This document shows positions 1 to 8,355 of a stretch of 64,000 nt of DNA, in pieces. Numbering within the stretch: position 1 is the first letter of the stretch; every line of letters starts with the position of its first letter. Origin of the DNA: UBA1413 sp964567485 (lineage in GTDB: Bacteria; Bacteroidota; Bacteroidia; Bacteroidales; Prolixibacteraceae); NCBI GenBank assembly GCA_964567485.1, contig CAZMMX010000009.1, forward strand, positions 22,089-86,088. The letters run 5' to 3'. The translations under genes were made by a program, and so were the position numbers. Below the pieces are notes generated by a model. That model was not told where the DNA came from. It saw only the letters and a list, made by a program, of their open reading frames with translations, and made no database searches.

Positions 1-135
1 GACAGCCTCTCCCCTGCCGTCGAGTCCTTCGGCGCCGGCGCCCGATACTGGCCTTACGCAGCAGCCAGCCTCACCCTGGGAGTGCTGATCCTCGCTGTCA
101 TCAAACGTCAATACCCCGCCACAAACAGCCAGTGA
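1..135 (+). CDS. C-terminal end of a truncated membrane protein
   Basis: Frame 1 is open from the left edge to a TGA at 133-135 and gives 44 residues. It contains one hydrophobic stretch (roughly WPYAAASLTLGVLILAVI) followed by a short basic and polar tail. This looks like the last transmembrane helix and cytoplasmic tail of an integral membrane protein whose start lies outside the window. The family cannot be told from this fragment. It ends 14 bases before the promoter of the next gene, so the two genes are probably separate transcripts. Confidence 0.6.
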   Translation, partial: DSLSPAVESFGAGARYWPYAAASLTLGVLILAVIKRQYPATNSQ

Positions 136-148
136 CCGCCCCCAAAAA

Positions 149-178
149 TTGGTTTTTACCCTGATTTTCCTATTTTTG
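149..178 (+). promoter_or_regulatory. Bacteroidetes-type promoter for the cysteate synthase gene
   Basis: TTG at 149-151 is followed, after a 19-base spacer, by TATTTTTG at 171-178. This matches the Bacteroidetes housekeeping consensus (-33 TTTG/TTG, 19-21 bases, -7 TAnnTTTG) exactly at -7. Transcription would start near 185, giving a leader of about 15 bases before the ATG at 201. Confidence 0.7.
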
Positions 179-200
179 CCCTCACATAACAGAACAAAAG

Positions 201-1490
201 ATGAGTTTTGAGAAGACCAGGTATTTCCTGCAGTCGGTAAAATCCGGCAACACCTTCCCCGATCAGGGATGGACCCTTGACGCTCCCGGAGAAAGTGATC
301 CCACCCTTGTTCGTGCCGTTTATGAACACCGGCAGCTGACCCTCCGGGAGGATCTTCCCGGGTTGTACAAATTCGCCGACTGGCTTCCCATCGGAAGAGT
401 CCTCGAGGGTTCTTCAGCACCCGTCACATTCCAAAGCCAGGGGTTCGCTCAGGCCTTGGGACTCAGAAAACTCTTCATCACCTTCAGCGGCTGGTGGCCC
501 GAAAAGGGCGCTCACATGACCACCTGTTCCTTCAAGGAAACGGAAGCCTTTTCGGTATGCGGGCGCCTCGACCCCCGCGATGACAGGGTCCTGGTCGTGG
601 CCTCGGCAGGCAATACCGCACGTTCCTTCGCCAGGGTATGCTCCGACAACAACATCCCCCTTCTTTTGTGCGTTCCCGAAGTCAACCTCGACGCCCTCTG
701 GTTCGACAAACCACTCAACAGCTGTGTGAAACTGGTATGCAGCGCCATGGGCAGCGACTATTTCGACGCTATCCACCTCTCCAACATCGTGGCCTCCGCT
801 GATGGGTTCGTGGCCGAAGGGGGCGCCAAGAATGTAGCCCGCCGCGACGGCATGGGAACGACGGTACTCTCGGCAGTCACCTCCATCGGGGAGATCCCTG
901 ACTACTATTTCCAGGCCGTGGGCAGCGGCACTGGCGCCATCGCTGCCTATGAGGCCAACCTGAGGCTTATCAACGACGGCCGTTACGGTAACAGAAAAAT
1001 GAAACTGATGGTCGTCCAGAATGCCCCCTTCCAGCCCATTTACGATGCCTGGAAGGCAGGCTCCAGGAGCCTGCTCCCCTTCGACGACCAGGAAGCCCGC
1101 GACAGCGCCAACTCCATCGACGCCAAGGTCCTCTCCAACAGAAAACCTCCCTATCCCATCTATGGAGGACTGTTTGATGCCCTCACCGCCACCGGCGGCC
1201 ATGTCTTGGTCGCCACCAACGAACAGGCCCGCGAAGCCGGAAGGCTCTTCCAGGAAACCGAAGGAATCGACATCCACGCCGCCTCTGCCGTGGCTGCCGC
1301 CGCCCTTGCAGAAGCCGTAAAAAACAAAAGCGTCGACCCCGAGGCCCTCATCATGCTCAACATCACCGGGGGTGGCGAAGAAAAATTCAAAGCCGGCACC
1401 CCGCTTCACTATCTGAAACCGGCACTCACCTTCCCTGCCGACCCCGACCCCGATGAAGTCAAAACCGCCATCAGACGCCTGTTCAATTAA
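201..1490 (+). CDS. Cysteate synthase-like PLP enzyme (threonine synthase family)
   Basis: This 429-residue cytoplasmic protein is of the fold-type II PLP family and resembles cysteate synthase, which makes L-cysteate from O-phospho-L-serine and sulfite. The likely Schiff-base lysine is K112 in CSFKETEAF, and the phosphate-binding loop is SAGNTARSF near 135-143. The stretches EGGAKNVARRDGMGT and FQAVGSGTGAIAAYEANLRL match my recollection of the archaeal cysteate synthase family rather than ordinary threonine synthase. In methanogens cysteate feeds coenzyme M. In Bacteroidota it is the precursor of sulfonolipids (capnine/sulfobacin type), so that is the inferred role here. No acyltransferase partner is in the window. 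It appears to be a single-gene transcript with its own promoter. The main alternative is a divergent threonine synthase. Confidence 0.8.
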   Translation: MSFEKTRYFLQSVKSGNTFPDQGWTLDAPGESDPTLVRAVYEHRQLTLREDLPGLYKFADWLPIGRVLEGSSAPVTFQSQGFAQALGLRKLFITFSGWWPEKGAHMTTCSFKETEAFSVCGRLDPRDDRVLVVASAGNTARSFARVCSDNNIPLLLCVPEVNLDALWFDKPLNSCVKLVCSAMGSDYFDAIHLSNIVASADGFVAEGGAKNVARRDGMGTTVLSAVTSIGEIPDYYFQAVGSGTGAIAAYEANLRLINDGRYGNRKMKLMVVQNAPFQPIYDAWKAGSRSLLPFDDQEARDSANSIDAKVLSNRKPPYPIYGGLFDALTATGGHVLVATNEQAREAGRLFQETEGIDIHAASAVAAAALAEAVKNKSVDPEALIMLNITGGGEEKFKAGTPLHYLKPALTFPADPDPDEVKTAIRRLFN

Positions 1491-1534
1491 CCATAATTTG
1501 ACGCGCCCGCTCTTCATCTTCACAGATTTCAGCC

Positions 1535-1542
1535 TATATTTG
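1535..1542 (+). promoter_or_regulatory. Candidate -7 element of the first GH3 gene
   Basis: TATATTTG is an exact match to TAnnTTTG and lies 19 bases before the ATG at 1562. No convincing TTTG sits 19-21 bases upstream, so the promoter call rests on the -7 element alone. Confidence 0.4.
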
Positions 1543-1561
1543 CTGAAAACCTGTACCTGTT

Positions 1562-3718
1562 ATGAAACCCATCACCCTTTGCCTGTTGCTCTGCCTGCTG
1601 CAGCTACATGTGGCGGCACAGTCCTATCCTTTCCGGAATCCCCGGTTACCTGAGGAGGAACGTCTTGACAACCTGATCTCCCTGATGACCAGGGAAGAAA
1701 AAATCGCCGCCCTGGCCACCCGCATTTCCCTGCCCCGGCTGGGCATCCGGGGAACCCGCACGGTCGAGGGATTGCACGGAGTGGCCTGGAGCGGTCCGGC
1801 CAACTGGGCCGTGAAGGGGAAATTTGCCACCCCCACCACCACGTTCCCCCAGGCCATCGGGCTGGCACAGATGTGGGACCCTCAGCTGCTGCGGGAAATC
1901 GCCTCCCTCGAGGCTGAAGAAGCCCGTTATCTGGCCCAGAATGCACGTTTTGGTAATGGCGGACTAATCGTCTTCGCCCCCAATGCCGACCTGGGGCGCG
2001 ACATCCGCTGGGGCCGCACCGAAGAGTGCTTCGGGGAAGACGCCTTCCTGGCCGCCACCCTCACCACCGCTTTCGTCAAAGGCCTCCAGGGAGACCACCC
2101 CCAATACTGGAAAACCGCTTCCCTCATGAAGCATTTCCTGGCCAACAGCAACGAAAATAACCGGACCATCAACTCCTCCGATTTTGACGAACGTCTCTTC
2201 AGGGAGTATTACGGGTATGCCTTCTACAAGGGAATCACCGAAGGGGGATCCCGGGCTTACATGGCCGCCTACAACAAATACAACGGCATCCCCTGCACCG
2301 TCCATCCCGTGCTTAAAAATACCACCGTGAACGAATGGGGCCAGAACGGCATCATCGCCACCGACGGGGGAGCCTTCGGATTGCTGGTGTCGGCCCATCA
2401 GTACTATCCCGATCTGATGATGGCCGCCGCAGGATGTATCAAGGCCGGAATCACCATGTTCCTTGACAACTACCGGGAACCACTGACCAAAGCCCTCGAC
2501 GCCGGATGGGTGACAGAGAAGGAGATTGAAGACGCCATCAGGGGGAACCTCAGGGTACTCCTGCGGCTGGGGCTCCTCGACGACTCTCCTGAGAATCCCT
2601 ATGCCTCCATCGGGATCAAGGACACCATCGCCCCATGGAGCAAACCCGAAACCCACCAACTGGTCAGGACGGCGACAGCCCGCTCAGTGGTCCTGATGAA
2701 AAACGATCACCATCTCCTCCCCCTCGACAGGGAGAAAATTAAATCGGTGGCCCTCATTGGTCCCCGTGCCCATCAGGTGATCTCCGACTGGTACGGCGGC
2801 ACGCCCCCCTATGCCGTGACCCCCCTTGAGGGAATCAGAAAAGGCCTGGGCGATGGGGTTGAGGTGACCTATGCCATGAGCAACAAAGCCGACAGTGCCG
2901 TACTCCTGGCCTCACGTGCCGACGTGGCCATCGTATGCGTGGGCAACCATCCCCTGGGGTACAGCCTGGGATGGGGCCAGAACCACGTCGCCAGCGACGG
3001 CCGTGAAGATGTCGACCGCCAGGCCATCACCCTGGAACAGGAGGACCTGGTCAGACTGGTCCTCAAGGCCAACCCCCGTACCGTGCTCGTCGTGGTGTCC
3101 AGCTTTCCCTATGCCATGCCCTGGTCTCAGGAGCATGTCCCCGCCATCCTCCACATTAGCCAGTCGAGCCAGGAACTGGGCAACGGACTGGCCGACGTCC
3201 TCCTGGGAAAGGTCAACCCCGCAGGAAAGCTGGTGCAGACCTGGCCCTCTTCCATCGAACACCTGCCCCCCATCCTCGACTACAACATCCGCAACAACAG
3301 GACCTATATGTACACCACCCATGAACCCCTGTTTCCCTTCGGTCACGGCCTCTCTTACACCACCTTTTCATGGTCGGAACTGAAAACCGGCAACCCGGTT
3401 CTCCGCGATGGGGAAACGATGGACATCACCTTCACCCTGGAAAATACCGGCCCCTGTGACGGCGATGAAGTGGCCCAGCTCTATGTCCGTTTCCCGGAAT
3501 CTGCGGTGGAGAGAGCTCCCATCGCCCTCAAGGGCTTCCAACGAGTGACCATCCCCCGCGGTATGAGCAGCAGGGTGACCATCCCCCTGAAAGCCGAAGA
3601 GCTGAAATACTGGGATGACCGCCTTAAGGCCTTCACCCTGGAAAAGGGCACTGTGGAATTTTTCGTGGGCAGCTCCTCGACCGACCACCGCCTCTCCGGA
3701 ACCCTGACCGTTAAGTAA
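1562..3718 (+). CDS. Secreted glycoside hydrolase family 3 (beta-glucosidase/beta-xylosidase type)
   Basis: This 718-residue protein has a clear signal peptide (MKPITLCLLLCLLQLHVAAQ) and no lipobox, so it is periplasmic or secreted. The GH3 N-terminal barrel starts with RLDNLISLMTREEKIAAL. The conserved KHFLANSNENNR block is present, and the nucleophile is expected to be D268 in IIATDGGAF. The alpha/beta sandwich domain begins near SVVLMKNDHHLLPL, and a fibronectin III-like domain (GHGLSYTTFSW onward) closes the protein. GH3 enzymes release terminal beta-linked sugars from the non-reducing end, but the sugar cannot be fixed from sequence. IATDGG replaces the commoner SDW/SDC context of the nucleophile. 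It is the first of four GH3 genes in the window and probably monocistronic. Confidence 0.88.
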   Translation: MKPITLCLLLCLLQLHVAAQSYPFRNPRLPEEERLDNLISLMTREEKIAALATRISLPRLGIRGTRTVEGLHGVAWSGPANWAVKGKFATPTTTFPQAIGLAQMWDPQLLREIASLEAEEARYLAQNARFGNGGLIVFAPNADLGRDIRWGRTEECFGEDAFLAATLTTAFVKGLQGDHPQYWKTASLMKHFLANSNENNRTINSSDFDERLFREYYGYAFYKGITEGGSRAYMAAYNKYNGIPCTVHPVLKNTTVNEWGQNGIIATDGGAFGLLVSAHQYYPDLMMAAAGCIKAGITMFLDNYREPLTKALDAGWVTEKEIEDAIRGNLRVLLRLGLLDDSPENPYASIGIKDTIAPWSKPETHQLVRTATARSVVLMKNDHHLLPLDREKIKSVALIGPRAHQVISDWYGGTPPYAVTPLEGIRKGLGDGVEVTYAMSNKADSAVLLASRADVAIVCVGNHPLGYSLGWGQNHVASDGREDVDRQAITLEQEDLVRLVLKANPRTVLVVVSSFPYAMPWSQEHVPAILHISQSSQELGNGLADVLLGKVNPAGKLVQTWPSSIEHLPPILDYNIRNNRTYMYTTHEPLFPFGHGLSYTTFSWSELKTGNPVLRDGETMDITFTLENTGPCDGDEVAQLYVRFPESAVERAPIALKGFQRVTIPRGMSSRVTIPLKAEELKYWDDRLKAFTLEKGTVEFFVGSSSTDHRLSGTLTVK

Positions 3719-3766
3719 ACAAGGCCCCATACTTCACTACCACCCTGGCCACTGTCCAGCCACTTC

Positions 3767-3862
3767 GGTATTCTGACACTCCAGTATTCTGACACTCCGG
3801 TATTCTGACACTCCGGTATTCTGACACTCCGGTATTCTGACATTCGGGTATCGGGATATTCC
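3767..3862. repeat. 16-bp tandem repeat, six units
   Basis: The unit is GGTATTCTGACACTCC. Units 1, 3 and 4 are identical, unit 2 differs at the first base, unit 5 (3831-3846) ends CATTCG, and unit 6 (3847-3862) is degenerate. The array lies between a GH3 and a GH2 gene and runs into the scaffold gap, so its true copy number is unknown. A period of 16 is not a multiple of three, which argues against coding. Confidence 0.9.
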
Positions 3863-4041
3863 GCTTTCCCTTAAGTCGGTTTCGTGNNNNNNNNNNNNNN
3901 NNNNNNNNNNNNNNNNNNNNNNNNNNNNNNNNNNNNNNNNNNNNNNNNNNNNNNNNNNNNNNNNNNNNNNNNNNNNNNNNNNNNNNGTATTCTGACATTC
4001 GGGTATCGGGATATTCCGCTTTCCCTTAAGTCGGTTTCGTG
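3832..4041. other. Scaffold gap flanked by an exact 55-bp duplication (probable artefact)
   Basis: Bases 3832-3886 and 3987-4041 are identical over exactly 55 bases, with 100 Ns between them (3887-3986). The same geometry recurs at the second gap. This is what a de Bruijn-graph assembler leaves when two contigs overlap by one k-mer and are joined with a fixed-length placeholder. The real sequence probably has one copy and no gap, although extra repeat units could be collapsed here. Confidence 0.85.
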
Positions 4042-4066
4042 GATTAAACAAAAACCGCTACTTTTG
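4035..4066 (+). promoter_or_regulatory. Promoter of the LacZ-type GH2 gene
   Basis: TTTCG at 4035-4039 (near the -33 TTTG) is followed after 19 bases by TACTTTTG at 4059-4066, an exact TAnnTTTG match. The predicted start is near 4073 and the ATG is at 4098. The -33 part lies inside the 55-bp segment duplicated around the gap. Confidence 0.55.
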
Positions 4067-4097
4067 CTTATCAGGTAAACCATTAATCCATTGTCCC

Positions 4098-7000
4098 ATG
4101 TCATCAGGAAAGATCATAATCATTCTCATGGCGGCCGCCATCTTGTCAGGCTGCTCGAAGTTCAGGGATTATTCAAAAGTCCCGTATGAGGAACCCAACC
4201 AGAAAGCGTGGGAAAACCCGTTGGTCAACCAGATCAACAGGGAAGCACCACGAGCCCACTTCATTCCCTACACCACCGTAGAGCAAGCCCGTGAAGACCA
4301 GAAGTGGAGTTCTCCCCTGGTTATGTCGCTCAATGGAAAGTGGAAATTTAAGCTGGCACAGCATCCCGATTCACGGCCTTTCTGGTTTTTCAGGGATGAC
4401 TACGACACCAGGGGATGGGATGAGATAGAAGTACCGGCCAACTGGGAGATGCAGGGATACGACTACCCTATTTATGTCAACGTGGTCTATCCTCACAAAC
4501 ACACCCCCCCGGTGATTGAAGGCGACCACAATCCGGTAGGATCCTACAAGCGCACCTTTGAACTTCCTGCAGGGTGGAAGGATAAGGAGATCTTCCTTCA
4601 CGCCGGGGCCGTCAGTTCCAACCTGTCTCTCTGGATCAATGGCGATTTTGTCGGCTACAGCGAGGACAGCAAGACTCCTGCCGAATTCAACATCACCCGG
4701 TTCCTGAAAAAGGGAAGCAACTCCATATCCCTGGAAGTCTTCCGCTGGTGTGACGGCTCCTACCTCGAAGATCAGGACTTCTGGAGAATGAGCGGCATCA
4801 CCCGTGACATCTTCCTGCAAGCCCGTGATCCCCATCATATCCGTGATTTCAGGGCCATTGCCTCACTCGATTCCACCTATCAGAACGGAACCTTCAACCT
4901 CGCCATTGAGTTGGCCAACATGACAGAGGTGAATGCCCCCCTGACGGTGGAAGCGTTACTCAGTGACGGAACCAGCGCCCTGGAGAGCTTCACCACCCAG
5001 GTCAATGCCGCCCCTGGAACCACAAAAGTAGAATTCAACGGTACTTACCCCAACATCAAACGATGGTCGGCAGAAATTCCAGACCTCTATGAACTGCTCA
5101 TATTCCTGAAAAACGAAAAGGGCGACACCCTGGAAATACTGCGCCAGGATGTCGGTTTCCGCACCAGCGAAATCAAAAACGGACGCCTTCTGATCAACGG
5201 ACAATATGTCTATATCAAAGGAGCCAACCTGCATGAACACCATGAAAAAACAGGCCATGTGCTTGACAGGGAGACCATGATGAAGGATATCGAGCTCATG
5301 AAACGCCACAATCTCAATACGGTTCGCACATCCCACTATCCCCAGCCTGAACTTTTCTACAAGCTCTGCAACCAATATGGCCTCTATGTGGTCGGCGAAG
5401 CCAATATCGAATCGCATGGCATGGGCTACGGCCCCCACTCCCTGGCCAAAGACAGCACCTGGAAAGAAGCCCATCTTTTCCGTACCCGGAACATGTTTGA
5501 GCGTGACAAAAACCAGCCTTCCGTGGTGATCTGGTCGCTGGGCAATGAAGCTGGCAATGGGGTCAACTTCTACGCCACCTACGATTATCTCAAATCGGTG
5601 GATTCCACCCGTCCAGTCCAGTATGAGCAGGCCCACCAGGACCGTAACACCGATATCGTTTGTCCCATGTACATGCCTATCGAAGAGATGGAAAAATATG
5701 CCCAGGGCAATCCGCAGCGCCCCCTGATACAATGCGAATATGCCCACGCCATGGGCAACAGCGTAGGTAACCTCCAGGACTACTGGGACGTGATCGAGAA
5801 ATACGACGCCCTTCAGGGAGGGATCATCTGGGACTGGGTGGACCAGGGACTGCTCACCGAAGATGAGGAGGGTCATCCTTTCTGGGCCTACGGCGGCGAC
5901 TTCGGCCCCGATTCCATCTACACCGACGGGAATTTCTGCTGCAACGGACTGGTGGATCCCGACCGCGGGGTCAAGCCTTCCCTCCTGGAAGTGAAAAAAG
6001 TCTACCAGTACATCGGGTTCCGCCCTGTTAACCTGGCCACCGGAGAAATCGCCATTGTCAACAAATACGCTTTCCGTAACCTTTCCGACTTTGACATCTC
6101 CTGGGAAGTGACCGGCGATGGTAAGGTGATCTCCTCAGGGACCCTTCCTCCGGTGACGGCAGCCCCGGGGGAAGTGGTGCATGTCAGACCTGAATTCTCT
6201 ATCGACCAACAACCGGGGAGCGAGTACTTCCTGACTTTCAGGGCAAACCAGCGCGAGACCAAGGGAGTGCTTCCCGCAGGCTGGGAAGCTGCCGCTGAAC
6301 AATTCGCACTCCCCTATTCCCTGGAACCCATCCTCCATCCTTCCGACAAACTCCCAAAAGTAACCGTCGGGGAGAATGAGACCACGGTGACCATTTCCGG
6401 TGAAGGGTTTACCATAGCCTTCGACAAAAGCACAGGCATCTTGACCAGCTATAAAATAGGGGATGCCGAGTTTTTGAAACTGGGACCCATCCCCGATTTC
6501 TGGAGGGCTCCCACCGACAATGACTTTGGCAACGGCCTCGACAAGCGCAGCCGGGTATGGCGTAAAGCCGGCGAAACCCGGAAGATCGCGGCAGTAAAGG
6601 TGATGCACCGGGGCTCCGTCGCCCGTGTCACCCTCGATTTTGACCTGGTGAACGAAACCCAGGAGGCCATAGCCACCTACCAGTCGGCTTATACCGTCTA
6701 TGGTTCCGGAGAGATCAGGGTCGACAACCACTTCAAAATGACCAGGGAGGGATTACCCGAGATCGTCCGCATGGGCATGAATCTGATCATGCCACGTCAC
6801 TATGACCAGATCACCTGGCTGGGCCGTGGACCCCAGGAGAATTACCAGGACCGCCGTACCGGCGCTTTCGTGGGTCTCTACAAGATGCCTGTGGCCGAGA
6901 CCGGATATCCCTATGTACGCCCACAGGAAAACGGAAACCGTACCGACATCCGCTGGGCAGCTATCACCGATACCACAGGTAACGGCCTTCTATTTAAGGG

Positions 7001-7313
7001 GTTGCCATTACTCGAGGTGACCGCCCATCACCAGATCATGGAAGATTTCGAATCACCCGTAAAGACCGTGGGCCGCTATGTCGACGGTGAAAAGGTCGTC
7101 AACCGCCATATCAACGATGTCAAACCCCGCGAGTTCACCTCGGTCAACATCGACTTCAAACAGATGGGGGTGGGCGGTGACAACAGCTGGGGCGCCTGGA
7201 CCCACGCCCAATACCGCCTCACCGCCAAAGAATACCACTACTCCTTCATCATGCGCCCCGTCAAAGCCGGCGACGACCTGGCTGAAGCAGGCAAACTATC
7301 TTATAAACTCTAG
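4098..7313 (+). CDS. GH2 beta-galactosidase, LacZ type, lipoprotein
   Basis: At 1071 residues this has the length and domain order of LacZ-type beta-galactosidases. There is a jelly-roll sugar-binding domain (NWEMQGYDYPIYVNVVYP), Ig-like domains, and a TIM barrel with the acid/base at E484 (VIWSLGNEAGNG) and the nucleophile at E547 (QCEYAHAMGNSVG). A C-terminal beta-sandwich domain (small-chain type, PTDNDFGNG) follows. The N-terminus is a lipoprotein signal with lipobox ILSGC, so the enzyme is membrane-anchored in the periplasm or on the surface, unlike cytoplasmic E. coli LacZ. It would remove terminal beta-galactose from oligo- or polysaccharide. It has its own promoter and is followed by an intrinsic terminator, so it is probably a single-gene transcript. 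Confidence 0.92.
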   Translation: MSSGKIIIILMAAAILSGCSKFRDYSKVPYEEPNQKAWENPLVNQINREAPRAHFIPYTTVEQAREDQKWSSPLVMSLNGKWKFKLAQHPDSRPFWFFRDDYDTRGWDEIEVPANWEMQGYDYPIYVNVVYPHKHTPPVIEGDHNPVGSYKRTFELPAGWKDKEIFLHAGAVSSNLSLWINGDFVGYSEDSKTPAEFNITRFLKKGSNSISLEVFRWCDGSYLEDQDFWRMSGITRDIFLQARDPHHIRDFRAIASLDSTYQNGTFNLAIELANMTEVNAPLTVEALLSDGTSALESFTTQVNAAPGTTKVEFNGTYPNIKRWSAEIPDLYELLIFLKNEKGDTLEILRQDVGFRTSEIKNGRLLINGQYVYIKGANLHEHHEKTGHVLDRETMMKDIELMKRHNLNTVRTSHYPQPELFYKLCNQYGLYVVGEANIESHGMGYGPHSLAKDSTWKEAHLFRTRNMFERDKNQPSVVIWSLGNEAGNGVNFYATYDYLKSVDSTRPVQYEQAHQDRNTDIVCPMYMPIEEMEKYAQGNPQRPLIQCEYAHAMGNSVGNLQDYWDVIEKYDALQGGIIWDWVDQGLLTEDEEGHPFWAYGGDFGPDSIYTDGNFCCNGLVDPDRGVKPSLLEVKKVYQYIGFRPVNLATGEIAIVNKYAFRNLSDFDISWEVTGDGKVISSGTLPPVTAAPGEVVHVRPEFSIDQQPGSEYFLTFRANQRETKGVLPAGWEAAAEQFALPYSLEPILHPSDKLPKVTVGENETTVTISGEGFTIAFDKSTGILTSYKIGDAEFLKLGPIPDFWRAPTDNDFGNGLDKRSRVWRKAGETRKIAAVKVMHRGSVARVTLDFDLVNETQEAIATYQSAYTVYGSGEIRVDNHFKMTREGLPEIVRMGMNLIMPRHYDQITWLGRGPQENYQDRRTGAFVGLYKMPVAETGYPYVRPQENGNRTDIRWAAITDTTGNGLLFKGLPLLEVTAHHQIMEDFESPVKTVGRYVDGEKVVNRHINDVKPREFTSVNIDFKQMGVGGDNSWGAWTHAQYRLTAKEYHYSFIMRPVKAGDDLAEAGKLSYKL

Positions 7314-7349
7314 TATCCACAAGAGATATTTTACATGAAATTTTTCGCG

Positions 7350-7383
7350 GAAGCCGCTCCTATCCCGGGGCGGTTTCTTTTTT
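7350..7383 (+). terminator. Intrinsic terminator after the GH2 gene
   Basis: An 11-bp stem (GAAGCCGCTCC with GGGGCGGTTTC, two G-U pairs) with a six-base loop is followed by six Ts. It starts 36 bases after the GH2 stop codon. Confidence 0.8.
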
Positions 7384-7498
7384 CCGTAAAAACCAGCAGA
7401 TTTTCAACACCGACTGCCCTGAGCCGGAATCGGCAGGTCGTGAATGATTAACTTTAGGGAGGCGAATTATTGAACCGGAAAACTAAAAAGCCATTTCT

Positions 7499-7927
7499 AT
7501 GGACGAAAAAGAAACCTATATCCTCACCGATCCGATGGTGGAGCCTTCCCCGGAATTCCTGAAGGAGGTCCTCAGTGAGAAATATGACTGGTGGATGGAA
7601 ATCCGTGACCATGTGACGGGTAACTATCCACACGTCACGGAAGTCTGGAAATATTACAACGACGGGAAACAGTGGCTTTACCGGCTGATGCAGAAAAAAA
7701 CCACCATTTTCTGGCTGGCGGTGATGGCTGACACCTACCGGATCACCTTTTATTTTCCGAAGAAATTGGAGGCGCTGATTGCCGGTTCCGCACTTCCGGA
7801 ACAGATGAGGGCAGACTTTCTCACGGCCCGCTCCTACGGTCAGATACGCCCCATCTCCCTAAAGATGGAAGAGAAGTCCGGTGTGGAACTCGTAAAGCGC
7901 CTGGTTGCCCTGAAGCTTAACGCCTGA
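7499..7927 (+). CDS. DUF3788 family protein
   Basis: This 142-residue protein has no signal peptide and is therefore cytoplasmic. The layout W-E-x-R-D-H near the start, then WKYYNDGKQWLYRL, FWLAVM and a C-terminal EEKSGVELVKRLVALK matches DUF3788. That is a small family common in gut and environmental Bacteroidota and Firmicutes with no established function. It is probably transcribed alone from an unclear promoter (TAACTTTA near 7448 has one mismatch). Its last 11 bases overlap the 3' end of the convergent SGNH remnant. The family assignment is by recollection of its tryptophan-rich pattern. Confidence 0.75.
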   Translation: MDEKETYILTDPMVEPSPEFLKEVLSEKYDWWMEIRDHVTGNYPHVTEVWKYYNDGKQWLYRLMQKKTTIFWLAVMADTYRITFYFPKKLEALIAGSALPEQMRADFLTARSYGQIRPISLKMEEKSGVELVKRLVALKLNA

Positions 7928-8340
7928 TAATCTTTCTCAAAAGGGGATAGATATTTTGTGCATAACGGTAGAAACCCAGGTCGGTGAGGTGAACCCCGTC
8001 GACGCTCTCCTCCAGGTCGTTACCAGTGAGCCCTTTGGCGCTGACATACCAAAGGTGCCGGTCCCCCTTCCGCTTCATCTCCTTATACAGCTCCCTCAGC
8101 AGCTTGTTCTTCTCACCGATCACCGAAGCCATGTGCTGGTCGTAATAAATGGAGGAGAAGTGCAGGTTTTCGACCAGGACCAGGGGAGTCTCCTGATGTT
8201 TCTCCCTGATGATTTGCACGAACCTGACATATTTCTCTCTCATTTGGGCTGCCGTGACATTGGGAAGGCAGTCGATGACGATACAGGAGGCGTCGATGGA
8301 GGCCATAAACAGTAGCGGGTCATTCTCATGGAAGCAAATG
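7917..8340 (-). pseudogene. SGNH/GDSL hydrolase remnant, 3' portion only
   Basis: The clean frame from the ATG at 8306 to the stop at 7917 gives 129 residues. It carries the second half of a Bacteroidota-type SGNH hydrolase: DASCIVIDCLPNVT, then a helix-rich middle, then the catalytic DGVHLTDLGFYRYA block holding the Asp-His pair. In-frame codons continue upstream of the ATG to about 8340 (reading CFHENDPLLF), before the neighbouring GH2 stop codon. The part that should carry the nucleophile Ser (GDS/GxS block) and the Gly and Asn of the oxyanion hole is missing. The gene therefore looks truncated by a deletion that joined it to the GH2 3' end. It could still be translated as a small inactive protein. 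Confidence 0.7.
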
Positions 8341-8355
8341 TTAACATTACATCCG

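Larger units (their letters stand above)
3719..4097. other. Intergenic region with tandem repeat, scaffold gap and promoter
   Basis: This 379-base stretch holds no gene. It contains a 16-bp tandem repeat (3767-3862), a 100-N gap (3887-3986) flanked by identical 55-bp copies, and the promoter of the following GH2 gene. The short minus-strand frames here are repeat-encoded and have no start context or family resemblance. Confidence 0.8.

Noticed and set aside
414..1523. A 369-codon minus-strand frame opposite the cysteate synthase gene
   Set aside because: The Gly/Val/Asp-rich translation has no domain and mirrors a well-supported PLP enzyme; it is a codon-bias shadow.
3767..3862. Possible CRISPR array
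   Set aside because: The units are directly abutting 16-mers with no spacers, and no cas genes are in the window.
3711..4104. Short minus-strand frames encoding repeated SEYRSVRIPECQNTGV-like peptide
   Set aside because: They are produced by the 16-bp tandem repeat read in rotating frames and by the N gap; there is no start context.
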